The notes beneath the pieces were generated by a model, which worked only from the letters and a program-made list of their open reading frames with translations, did no database searches and was not told the origin of the DNA. Of a stretch of 11,054 nucleotides of DNA, positions 1-7,609 are shown piece after piece. The translations under genes were made by a program, and so were the position numbers. Numbering within the stretch: position 1 is the stretch's first letter; each line of letters starts with the position of its first letter. The DNA is taken from NCBI GenBank assembly GCA_024278655.1, contig JAJRSV010000299.1:1-11054 (forward strand), read 5' to 3'. This DNA is from Bacteroidota bacterium. Lineage in GTDB: Bacteria > Bacteroidota > Ignavibacteria > Ignavibacteriales > Ignavibacteriaceae.

Positions 1-2696
1 TGCGTCGTGTTGTTTTGCCTTTTGCAGGTCCTTTGGCAGAAACCGATCATGTAATAGGGCATGAATTAGTTCATGCTTTCCAGTTCGATTTTACGAGTAA
101 AATAAAATCATCACTGAATGGTTTGCCTCCGGCTTCGGGCATGCCGCTTTGGTTAATTGAAGGAATGGCAGAATATCTCTCGATTGGACAGGATGATCCG
201 TTTACATCTATGTGGATGAGAGAAGCCACACTATCCGAATTACCGAAAATATCCGATTTGGGAAACCCGAAGTATTTTCCGTACAGGTACGGTGAGTCGC
301 TGTTGGCATTTATCGGCGGTAAATACGGCGAAGATAAAATTATTAAATTATTAGAAGTTGCCTCGTTTTTCGGCGATGTCGATTCTGCAATTGACAGTGT
401 TTTTAATATCTCCGCCGATTCTCTTTCGGCACTGTGGCACGCTGCGCTGCACAAACAATACGACCCGCTTGTAAAAATAACAAAACGCCCTGAAGATTAC
501 GGTAAAGTTTTAATTAAAGGTGAAGAGGGTGAAAAATCAATTAACCTTTCTCCCGCAATAAGCCCGGACGGAAATAAACTTGCTTTTTTTTCTTCGAGGG
601 ATATCTTCTCAATTGATATTTTCTTAGCCGATGCTAATTCGGGTGAGGTTATAAAAAATATTTTCCACAAGGAATTCAACACACATTTGCAGGATTTGGA
701 ATTTATTAACTCAACTGGTTCCTGGTCGCCGGATAGTAAAAAGTTTGTGTTTGCAGCAGTCAAAGAAGGAAGACCGGTTCTTACGATATTAAATACTGAA
801 ACGGGTGAGATAGAAAGAACAGTACGGTTCCCAAAGCTTGCCGAAATTTTTTCGCCCGATTGGTCGCCGGATGGAGAATCGATAGTTTTTTCGGCTCTTT
901 ACGGTGGGTTTACCAACTTATACATTTACAATTTGGCAACGGGAGAACTTGAAAAGTTAACAGACGATGTCTTCACCGAACTGCATCCTTCCTGGTCTCC
1001 CGACGGTAAAAGTATAGCTTTTGTAACCGACCGGTTCACAACGGATTTAGCAGATTTGAAAATTGGCAATTACGAACTGGCAGTAGTTAATCCTTCGACA
1101 AAAGAATTAAAAAGACTAATTACTTTTAACGATTGCAAAAACATAAATCCACAATGGTCGCCGGATGGCAAGAGTATTTATTTTATTTCGGACCACAATG
1201 GGATATCGAACCTTTACAAACTGAATCTTGAAAACAATAAGATAGTGCAGATTACAAATCTCTTCGGCGGAATATCGGGAATGACTGCAATCAGTCCCGC
1301 AATTTCGGTATCGAAGAATAAAAACAAACTCATCTTCAGCGTTTTTGAAAAAGGCAATTACAGTATTTATTCTCTCGATTCAACAAAACTTACAAGCGAG
1401 AATAATATTTCGAATAATATAGCTGCATATTTGCCCGGTAAGCTACCTCCCCCTGAAAGGGAGCAAATCTCTTTTTTAGAAAATTTACGAAATCCGGAAA
1501 TCGGGTTATCGAACGGTATCTCAACGAAAGTTACTGATTATCATCCATCCCTGTTTTTAACACGTATTAGCCAACCGTCAATTTCCGCCGGTGTAGATAG
1601 ATTCGGAACTTATCTTGGAGGCGGAATTGTACTGCTTTGGAGCGATATGCTCGGCAATCATAATCTGGCTACCGCCCTCCAACTCCAAATTGAAAAAGAC
1701 CTCTCGAATATTTCGGGTATGCTTGGATATCTGAACACCGCCGGCAGACTGAACTGGGGTGGAGTAATTCAGCAAGTGCCGTACATAAGCCGGGCATTTG
1801 CTTCCGGATATGGAATGGTTGACAGTATCCCGGCTTATTTTGAACAGAATTTTATTTTCGATGAAGTTCACAGAAACGTAACGGTTACACTTTCTTATCC
1901 TTTCAGCCAGGCATTAAGGATTGAGTTTAATCCGGGCTATACCAATATTTCTTTTTCATCTAAAGTTACAACGAGAGCATTTTCATTATACGATCAATCG
2001 CCATTGTTTGAAAAAACCGAGGACCTGCCGCATCCCGATCCGTTAAATCTTTTTTCTATTAGTACCGCTCTTGTTTTCGATAACAGTTATATGGGAGCAA
2101 CGGGACCGATATTAGGTTCGCGTTACAGATTTGAAGTGACTCCGATGTTCGGAACATTAAACTGGACAAATATCCTCGCAGATTATCGTCATTATTTTAT
2201 GCCCGTAAAACCATTTACAATTGCAGCACGGGTTATGCACGTCGGAAAATACGGTAAGAATGCAGATAACGAGAGAATTCTTCCTATGTATCTCGGCTAT
2301 CCCGAGTTAGTCCGCGGTTATGAAAATTCATCCTTCGATCAGACTGAGTGTCCGCCCGGTAGCAACTGCTCAGTTTACGAAAATCTATGGGGAAGCAAAA
2401 TTTTAGTTGCGAACCTGGAACTTCGTTTTCCGTTATTCGGTGTATTGGGATTAGGTTCGGGATTTTACGGATACTTACCCATAGAAGCAGCAATTTTTTA
2501 CGATGCGGGTGTTGCATGGAATAACAATCAGAGCCCATCATTTTTTGGTGGTTCACGAAAACCGGTTTCGAGTATTGGGGCAGGATTAAGATTAGCTTTG
2601 ATGGGTTACGCTGTTGCCGAAGTAGATTATGTTCATCCTTTCGACAGACCCGGGAAAAACTGGCTCTGGCAATTTAAACTCTCACAGGGATTTTAA
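1..2696 (+). CDS. Outer-membrane fusion protein: HExxH metallopeptidase, TolB-like (PD40) propeller and Omp85-like barrel (5' end cut off)
   Basis: The gene is open from the left edge; the frame reads R-R-V-V-L-P before the TTG at 15, so that TTG is not the start and the signal peptide is missing. Residues below count from that TTG. H16-E17-x-x-H20 is a zinc-peptidase motif, and WLIEG (E49), 29 residues later, supplies the likely third ligand, as in gluzincin-type peptidases. About five or six PD40/TolB-like blades (W-S-P-D-G-K/E-S-I) follow at roughly 175-455. After a linker, residues about 500-893 look like an outer-membrane barrel with LVRGY (765-769), the Omp85 signature, then strands such as NLELRFPL and AAIFYDAG, and a terminal Phe. 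I infer an outer-membrane protein with periplasmic peptidase and propeller; the substrate is unknown. It ends 19 bases from the convergent yifB. Domain calls are firm for peptidase and PD40, good for the barrel. Confidence 0.88.
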   Translation, partial: RRVVLPFAGPLAETDHVIGHELVHAFQFDFTSKIKSSLNGLPPASGMPLWLIEGMAEYLSIGQDDPFTSMWMREATLSELPKISDLGNPKYFPYRYGESLLAFIGGKYGEDKIIKLLEVASFFGDVDSAIDSVFNISADSLSALWHAALHKQYDPLVKITKRPEDYGKVLIKGEEGEKSINLSPAISPDGNKLAFFSSRDIFSIDIFLADANSGEVIKNIFHKEFNTHLQDLEFINSTGSWSPDSKKFVFAAVKEGRPVLTILNTETGEIERTVRFPKLAEIFSPDWSPDGESIVFSALYGGFTNLYIYNLATGELEKLTDDVFTELHPSWSPDGKSIAFVTDRFTTDLADLKIGNYELAVVNPSTKELKRLITFNDCKNINPQWSPDGKSIYFISDHNGISNLYKLNLENNKIVQITNLFGGISGMTAISPAISVSKNKNKLIFSVFEKGNYSIYSLDSTKLTSENNISNNIAAYLPGKLPPPEREQISFLENLRNPEIGLSNGISTKVTDYHPSLFLTRISQPSISAGVDRFGTYLGGGIVLLWSDMLGNHNLATALQLQIEKDLSNISGMLGYLNTAGRLNWGGVIQQVPYISRAFASGYGMVDSIPAYFEQNFIFDEVHRNVTVTLSYPFSQALRIEFNPGYTNISFSSKVTTRAFSLYDQSPLFEKTEDLPHPDPLNLFSISTALVFDNSYMGATGPILGSRYRFEVTPMFGTLNWTNILADYRHYFMPVKPFTIAARVMHVGKYGKNADNERILPMYLGYPELVRGYENSSFDQTECPPGSNCSVYENLWGSKILVANLELRFPLFGVLGLGSGFYGYLPIEAAIFYDAGVAWNNNQSPSFFGGSRKPVSSIGAGLRLALMGYAVAEVDYVHPFDRPGKNWLWQFKLSQGF

Positions 2697-2715
2697 CAGA
2701 CGTAATAAATTTATG

Positions 2716-4254
2716 TTAATGTTTCCACAATTCCCTGTCTAAACTGCGGTATTGTATTGCTTCGCTTACGTGTTGCGGTTGGATGTTTTCGGATTGCTCA
2801 AGGTCGGCGATTGTGCGGCTTACTTTTAATATTCTGTCGTACGCACGTGCCGAAAGCCCTATTTTGGTCATCGCCATTTTCAGCAATTCCTCACCTGCCT
2901 CATCTAATTTGCAATAAACTCTCACTTCCCTCGAACCCATATCGCCGTTGTTAAAAATATGCGGAATGTCTTTGTACCGTTTTAATTGAATTTCCCTTGC
3001 TGCAATAACTCTTTCACGAATCCTTTCGCTTGTTTCACCTTTTGCGTCTGTGGATAATTCTTTATACTTAACCGCCGGAACTTCGATGTGAATATCAATT
3101 CTGTCTAACAGCGGACCGGAGATTTTAGCCATATACCGTTGAATCATCGGCGGCGTGCAGGTGCATTCTTTGGTCGGGTCGGTATAATAGCCGCAGGGGC
3201 ACGGATTCATTGCAGCTGCCAGCATAAAGTTCGCGGGAAATTCGAGCGAAAGCTTAGAACGGCTAACCGTTACTTTCGAATCCTCCAGCGGCTGACGCAG
3301 TACTTCGAGAACATTCTTTTTGAACTCCGGCAATTCATCGAGGAAGAGCACCCCGTAATGTGCGTATGAAACTTCGCCCGGGCGCGGAAACGAACCGCCG
3401 CCAACCAATGCTGCATCCGACACCGTGTGATGCGGACTCCGGAACGGGCGCTCGGTTATTAACGCGGTATCTTTCGGAAGTATGCCTGCAATAGAATGAA
3501 TTTTTGTTGTTTCCAACGCTTCCTCAAAAGTGAGCGGCGGAAGTATTGAAGGAATCCTTTTGGCAAGCATCGTTTTCCCGGAACCGGGCGGACCAATCAT
3601 TATAATATTGTGTGCACCCGCAGCAGCAACTTCCAAAGCACGTTTTACATTTTCCTGTCCTTTAACATCCGAAAAATCGAGATGATATTTATTTATCTGC
3701 GAAAAGATTTCCCTCCGGTCTGAAACAACCGGTTCAAAATTATTTTCACCATTCAAAAAATCGATTACTTCCGATAAGTTGTTCATACCGTAAACTTCTA
3801 TTCCGTCAACAATCGAAGCTTCTTTTGATGAATCGACCGGAAGAAGAAGTTTTTTAATTCCTTTTTTACGCGCTTCGACTGCAATAGGCAGCGCACCTTT
3901 AACATGACGCAACTGCCCGTCTAACGAAAGCTCGCCCAAAAAGATTGTGTCGTGTAATTTATCCTGACTAATCAATTCAGAAGCGGACAAAACACCGATT
4001 GCAATCGGCAGGTCGAATGCACTGCCTTCCTTTTTGATATCGGCAGGCGCAAGATTGATTGTAATTTTTTTAATCGGAAATTTGAAGCCGGTATTTTTAA
4101 TTGCTGCTGTTACTCTTTCGCGGCTTTCTTTTACGGCGTTATCGGGCAATCCGACGATGATGAATCCCGGAACGTGGCTTTCGACGTTAGTTTCCACTTC
4201 GACTAAATATGCATCGATGCCGTATGTTGCGCTGGAATATATTTTGGTGAGCAT
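2716..4254 (-). CDS. yifB: YifB/ComM family Mg-chelatase-like AAA+ ATPase
   Basis: At 512 aa this is full length for the YifB/ComM family. The N-terminal part (about 1-170) has the Lon-protease-like S5 fold typical of the family, beginning MLTKIYSSATYGIDA and containing FIIVGLPDNAVKESRERV. The AAA+ core has Walker A GPPGSGKT (221-228), Walker B VLFLDE (302-307), a sensor-1 Asn at 350, and the family signature with paired cysteines C352/C354 and C364/C366, a likely metal-binding insert. GPLLDRIDIHIEVP follows, and SARAYDRILKVSRTIADL near 468-485 forms the sensor-2 lid. ComM in Haemophilus and Vibrio is a hexameric helicase that promotes branch migration during integration of transformed DNA; that role here is inference by family. 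The ATG at 4252-4254 fits the family N-terminus, with no clear Shine-Dalgarno site. It is the last gene of the minus-strand run, 51 bases after the T9SS cargo gene. Confidence 0.96.
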   Translation of the reverse strand: MLTKIYSSATYGIDAYLVEVETNVESHVPGFIIVGLPDNAVKESRERVTAAIKNTGFKFPIKKITINLAPADIKKEGSAFDLPIAIGVLSASELISQDKLHDTIFLGELSLDGQLRHVKGALPIAVEARKKGIKKLLLPVDSSKEASIVDGIEVYGMNNLSEVIDFLNGENNFEPVVSDRREIFSQINKYHLDFSDVKGQENVKRALEVAAAGAHNIIMIGPPGSGKTMLAKRIPSILPPLTFEEALETTKIHSIAGILPKDTALITERPFRSPHHTVSDAALVGGGSFPRPGEVSYAHYGVLFLDELPEFKKNVLEVLRQPLEDSKVTVSRSKLSLEFPANFMLAAAMNPCPCGYYTDPTKECTCTPPMIQRYMAKISGPLLDRIDIHIEVPAVKYKELSTDAKGETSERIRERVIAAREIQLKRYKDIPHIFNNGDMGSREVRVYCKLDEAGEELLKMAMTKIGLSARAYDRILKVSRTIADLEQSENIQPQHVSEAIQYRSLDRELWKH

Positions 4255-4305
4255 AATAAATATCGAATAATATTCTTAACCCAAATTATTAAACTCCCGC
4301 CAAAT

Positions 4306-5982
4306 TTACTTGGCAAGTATCATTTTTTTCGTCTGACTGAAATTAGGTGACGAAACTTTATACAGGTAAATTCCGGACGGAAGTTCGCTTCCGTCGAATT
4401 TAAACTTATGCACTCCTTTCGATAAGTAACCCCGATGCAGAACCGCTACTGTTTTTCCCTCGAGGTTGTAAACAACAATCTCAATATCGGTATCTTCCAA
4501 AAGCTCAACGGTAATTTGAGTGGACGGATTAAACGGATTCGGATAGTTCTGCTCGATAATGAAATCCTCGGTTTCTCCCTGTCCCACTTTCACCTGCGAT
4601 GAATAAACAACCGAACCGTCTTTATTTACCTGCTTTATTCTAAAATAAACTACTTCGCTGTTTTTTCTTTTCTCACCAAGATAAGTATAATTTTTCGCTT
4701 CGGTGTTGTCTGCATTCAGTTTTGCAATCTCCTCAAATTTTATCCCGTCATCCGATCTTTCAACTATGTACTCAACCGCACTTTTAACATCGCCGCCGCG
4801 CCATTCAAGCTCGTAATAGTTGCTCAACACTCTCATATTAAGTTCGGGTGCCCGTGTAAATATCGGTGCATCCGATTCAACCAAAGAAACGTTTTGTAAT
4901 CTTATACTTTCATCGCTGTTATATTTGCCGATATCATTTTCGTTAAAGTTGAATTGCAATTTAAGCTTCGAGCTATCGCTAACAAACGATTGAAAATTAC
5001 TGCTTCGCCAAACCGGGTTTAAATCTTCATTCAAATCTATAAATCTTATCTGGTCTAACTGAAAAACTCCTTTACCGTTATTGACGAACTCAAATTCAAG
5101 GTTTGATACGGAAACCGAAGCGGGAAATTCATATTCCGAAAACTTGTTGTCGTTGCAGAAAAACTCAATCGAATTATTCACCGGAGAAATTAAAACGGAA
5201 AAGTGATGCCATACATCATTCGAAACAAAATCGGGCGTTAAACTCTTTTGTGCATAAATATCCGATTCGGCAGTGAGAATTTGAAATTCGTTTGTGCTAA
5301 CCCGGTAACCGGTTGAATTGGTTTCACGGTTTATAATATTCAGAAAGGTGATCTCTTTAATATTAAACTTCGCCCAAAAATCCACAAGCAGATTATGTTC
5401 AATTTCAACCTGAGGACTTATTGCAAACACAGAACCGACATCGAGTAACAGCGATTTACCAGCGGCGCCGGTTTTCTCGTAAAAATTAATTTTTGCGCTG
5501 TAGTGGTTTGGATAATCTCCCTGCAAATCGATATTAGAAGTTTGCAGATAATCGACTACTCTGCCGCCTTTAACAAACTCGCCGTAAAATTCTATTTCGG
5601 AGTAATCAATTAAATCGCTTTGAAGAGTAATAAGAATCTGAAAGAACGAACCGCCGCTTGTCTGAGAATTATCAAAGTTAATATTCGTCATTACAGCATC
5701 GTACAGATATCCTTCTGATGTTGCACCGGAAAACGGGAGTTCCTCTTCGCCGCTTTCGGTTCGAAGCAAAATCTTCTCTACTTTAATTCCGCGGTGAGGT
5801 ATAATATAGAGATCAAGTTTATCGGCATCTAAAAATTCGTTGGAAGTTATAATGGATATTTCGAACCGGTTACCCTGAAGTACGAAATCAGGGTAAGTCA
5901 ATTTAAAATTGTCATTCATTCCCTGGGCATTTAAAAGAGAAAAAATCCCCAGAGATATCCATATAGTGAATACTCTTAACAT
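4306..5982 (-). CDS. Secreted protein with LamG-like and Fn3-like domains and a T9SS type A sorting domain
   Basis: The 558-aa product begins with a short signal peptide (LRVFTIWISLGIFSLLNA, likely cut before Q20). Residues about 25-165 form a beta-rich region I do not recognise. Residues about 176-316 look like a LamG/concanavalin A-like jelly roll: VDFWAKF, then VWHHFSVLISPVNNSIEFF, ending FQLDQIRFIDL. Residues about 377-466 resemble a fibronectin type III domain (LEWRGG, YIVERSDDG, VYFRIKQVNKDGS). The last 80 residues are a type A T9SS sorting domain: EQNYPNPFNPSTQI (478-490), VVYNLEGKTV, LPSGIYLYKV and the basic KKMILAK end. Proteins with this tail cross the outer membrane through T9SS and lose the tail at the surface or on release. 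No catalytic residues stand out; glycan or surface binding is a guess from the LamG-like fold. It starts 38 bases after nuoI with no clear own promoter. Confidence 0.9.
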   Translation of the reverse strand: MLRVFTIWISLGIFSLLNAQGMNDNFKLTYPDFVLQGNRFEISIITSNEFLDADKLDLYIIPHRGIKVEKILLRTESGEEELPFSGATSEGYLYDAVMTNINFDNSQTSGGSFFQILITLQSDLIDYSEIEFYGEFVKGGRVVDYLQTSNIDLQGDYPNHYSAKINFYEKTGAAGKSLLLDVGSVFAISPQVEIEHNLLVDFWAKFNIKEITFLNIINRETNSTGYRVSTNEFQILTAESDIYAQKSLTPDFVSNDVWHHFSVLISPVNNSIEFFCNDNKFSEYEFPASVSVSNLEFEFVNNGKGVFQLDQIRFIDLNEDLNPVWRSSNFQSFVSDSSKLKLQFNFNENDIGKYNSDESIRLQNVSLVESDAPIFTRAPELNMRVLSNYYELEWRGGDVKSAVEYIVERSDDGIKFEEIAKLNADNTEAKNYTYLGEKRKNSEVVYFRIKQVNKDGSVVYSSQVKVGQGETEDFIIEQNYPNPFNPSTQITVELLEDTDIEIVVYNLEGKTVAVLHRGYLSKGVHKFKFDGSELPSGIYLYKVSSPNFSQTKKMILAK

Positions 5983-6020
5983 TGGAGTTTAAATTAAGGA
6001 AAAAAATATGATATGTTCAA

Positions 6021-6524
6021 CTACCTATATTGCCGCAGGAAATCAATTCGGTCTTGCAATTGTTTTACCGGCACAAGTAATTTGTCTTTTCCGTAGATGG
6101 CTTCTTCACGGCTGAAGAAAGCGAGCTCGTAATCTTTGCTCATTACGATTGCTTCCTCGGGACAAACTTCCTCACAAAAACCGCAAAATATGCATCTTAG
6201 CATATTAATTTCGAATCTTTCCGGGTAGCGTTCCTTTTCCGCATCGGTTTCCGCTGCCTGAACTTCGATTGCCAGAGCAGGACAAACCCTCGAACAGAGT
6301 CCGCATGCAACACAGCGTTCCATTCCGTTTTCTTCTTCTACAAGAACCGGTCTTCCCCTGTATGCTTTGGGAGGGATGAATTTTTCTTCGGGATATTCAA
6401 ACGTGAATTTGGGGCGAAGCATATTCTGAAAAGTAAGCTTAAGCCCTTTAATGATTTCGGGAATGTAAATCTTTTCCCAAAACGTTAAATCTTTTTTTCT
6501 TTTTTTAACCGATTTAGTTTCCAT
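6021..6524 (-). CDS. nuoI: NADH-quinone oxidoreductase subunit I (NuoI)
   Basis: This 167-aa protein is the two-cluster ferredoxin-like subunit of complex I, close to the usual 160-180 aa. Both [4Fe-4S] motifs are complete: C71-C74-C77 with C81 (CVACGLCSRVCP) and C111-C114-C117 with C121 (CIFCGFCEEVCP), which bind clusters N6a and N6b. These pass electrons from NuoG towards NuoB and quinone at the membrane junction. GRPVLVEEENGMERC before the first motif and EINMLRC before the second are family-typical. The N-terminus is strongly basic (KKRKK at 7-11), encoded by two A7 tracts separated by one G. The start is the ATG at 6522-6524, 36 bases after nuoH; the nearest AGGAA is about 19 bases upstream, too far for an ordinary ribosome site. 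nuoJ does not follow; the next gene is the T9SS cargo. Confidence 0.97.
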   Translation of the reverse strand: METKSVKKRKKDLTFWEKIYIPEIIKGLKLTFQNMLRPKFTFEYPEEKFIPPKAYRGRPVLVEEENGMERCVACGLCSRVCPALAIEVQAAETDAEKERYPERFEINMLRCIFCGFCEEVCPEEAIVMSKDYELAFFSREEAIYGKDKLLVPVKQLQDRIDFLRQYR

Positions 6525-6560
6525 AAACTTTTATAAAGCTGATTTCCTGTAAAATTATTT

Positions 6561-7592
6561 TTATAATCCGAATATCATAATTATTAACGCAACCCAAACA
6601 AGATTAAGAAGCGATAACGGGAACATAACTTTCCATCCGATGTCCATCAACTGATCGTATCTGAATCGCGGAATCGTCCATCGCACCCATATAAAGAAAA
6701 ACATCAACAGAATAAGTTTAAAGATAAATGCGCCTATTTGTAATACCACTACCAATCCCTCCGGAAGCCCGAGCAGATCGATATAAGGAATCTGCCAGCC
6801 GCCGAGATAAAGAGTAACTATCATTGCGCTTGCAATAATCATATTGGCGTACTCGGCAAGGAAAAATCCTGCAAACTTCATACTGCTGTATTCGGTGTGG
6901 AAACCGCCGACGAGTTCCGGTTCCGCTTCGGGTAAATCGAAAGGCAAACGGTTAGTTTCGGCAAATGCGGAAACTAAAAACGTTATAAAGCCAATCGGCT
7001 GTAAAACCGCATTCCACATCCAACCGGATTGTGCAGCGATAATTTCAGTCGGTCTTAATGAACCGGCTAAAAGTAAAACTCCCGCAACCGAAAATCCCAT
7101 GGATATTTCATAAGAAATCATCTGTGCCGAAGAACGAATGCCTCCTAACAGAGAGTACTTACTTCCCGAAGACCATCCCGCAAGAGTAATTGCGTAAACT
7201 CCCAACGAAGTAAGAGCCAGAACATAAAGAATGCCCATATCCACATCGGCAACAACAAGATTAATATCGTATCCGAAAAGATGAACACGCGGACCGAAAG
7301 GAATTACCGCATAGGTAGCAAACGCAACGAACAATGCTATCATCGGAGCCAGAGCATGGATTTTTTTATCCGCATTCTCGGGAACAATATCTTCTTTTAA
7401 AAGAAGCTTAAACACATCTGCAAACGGCTGCAATACTCCCTCCCAGCCAACCCTGTTAGGACCAAGCCGGTTTTGCACCCATGCACTTATTCTCCTTTCG
7501 AAGTAAACCAAATACGATACCGTTAACAGCATCAAGGTTACAACGATTACAATTTTAATAAGGGAGATAATTATTATTTCCCCGATGCTCAT
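6561..7592 (-). CDS. nuoH: NADH-quinone oxidoreductase subunit H (NuoH)
   Basis: At 343 aa with about eight predicted hydrophobic segments, this is a full-length NuoH, the membrane subunit that forms the quinone-chamber floor and the link to the proton-pumping arm of complex I. Diagnostic stretches are FERRISAWVQNRLGPNRVG (31-49), LQPFADVFKLLLKED (54-68), and AETNRLPFDLPEAEPELVGG (211-230) followed by FHTEYSSMKF. The last two form the acidic loop implicated in quinone binding and coupling in characterised complexes. IWVRWTIPRFRYDQLM (301-316) is also conserved. It starts 17 bases after nuoG stops, with an AAAGG ribosome site 8 bases before the ATG, so translation within the nuoG-nuoH transcript is well supported. 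Nothing looks truncated or damaged. Confidence 0.98.
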   Translation of the reverse strand: MSIGEIIIISLIKIVIVVTLMLLTVSYLVYFERRISAWVQNRLGPNRVGWEGVLQPFADVFKLLLKEDIVPENADKKIHALAPMIALFVAFATYAVIPFGPRVHLFGYDINLVVADVDMGILYVLALTSLGVYAITLAGWSSGSKYSLLGGIRSSAQMISYEISMGFSVAGVLLLAGSLRPTEIIAAQSGWMWNAVLQPIGFITFLVSAFAETNRLPFDLPEAEPELVGGFHTEYSSMKFAGFFLAEYANMIIASAMIVTLYLGGWQIPYIDLLGLPEGLVVVLQIGAFIFKLILLMFFFIWVRWTIPRFRYDQLMDIGWKVMFPLSLLNLVWVALIIMIFGL

Positions 7593-7600
7593 CTGTTTTA

Positions 7601-7605
7601 CCTTT
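7601..7605 (-). promoter_or_regulatory. Ribosome binding site of nuoH (AAAGG)
   Basis: The minus strand reads AAAGG here, 8 bases before the nuoH ATG, in the 17-base gap after nuoG. It is the clearest Shine-Dalgarno-like site in the window; the other starts have weak or no such site, as is common in Bacteroidota. Confidence 0.6.
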
Positions 7606-7609
7606 CAGT

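Noticed and set aside
15..17. TTG at 15 as the start of the left-edge fusion gene
   Set aside because: The frame is open to the window edge and the preceding codons (R-R-V-V) read as part of the conserved stretch before the HExxH motif; the real start is outside the window.
71..454. Minus-strand open frame of 127 codons, and similar antisense frames at 497-763, 1578-1871 and 2284-2556
   Set aside because: They are shadows of the strongly supported plus-strand fusion gene and show no recognisable protein features.
2697..2715. Bidirectional terminator between the convergent genes
   Set aside because: The 19 bases contain stop codons in several frames but no stem-loop or T run.
4255..4305. Separate promoter for yifB
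   Set aside because: TTTG and ATAATTTG motifs occur, but the spacing is only about 11 bases and the -7 box lacks the initial TA.
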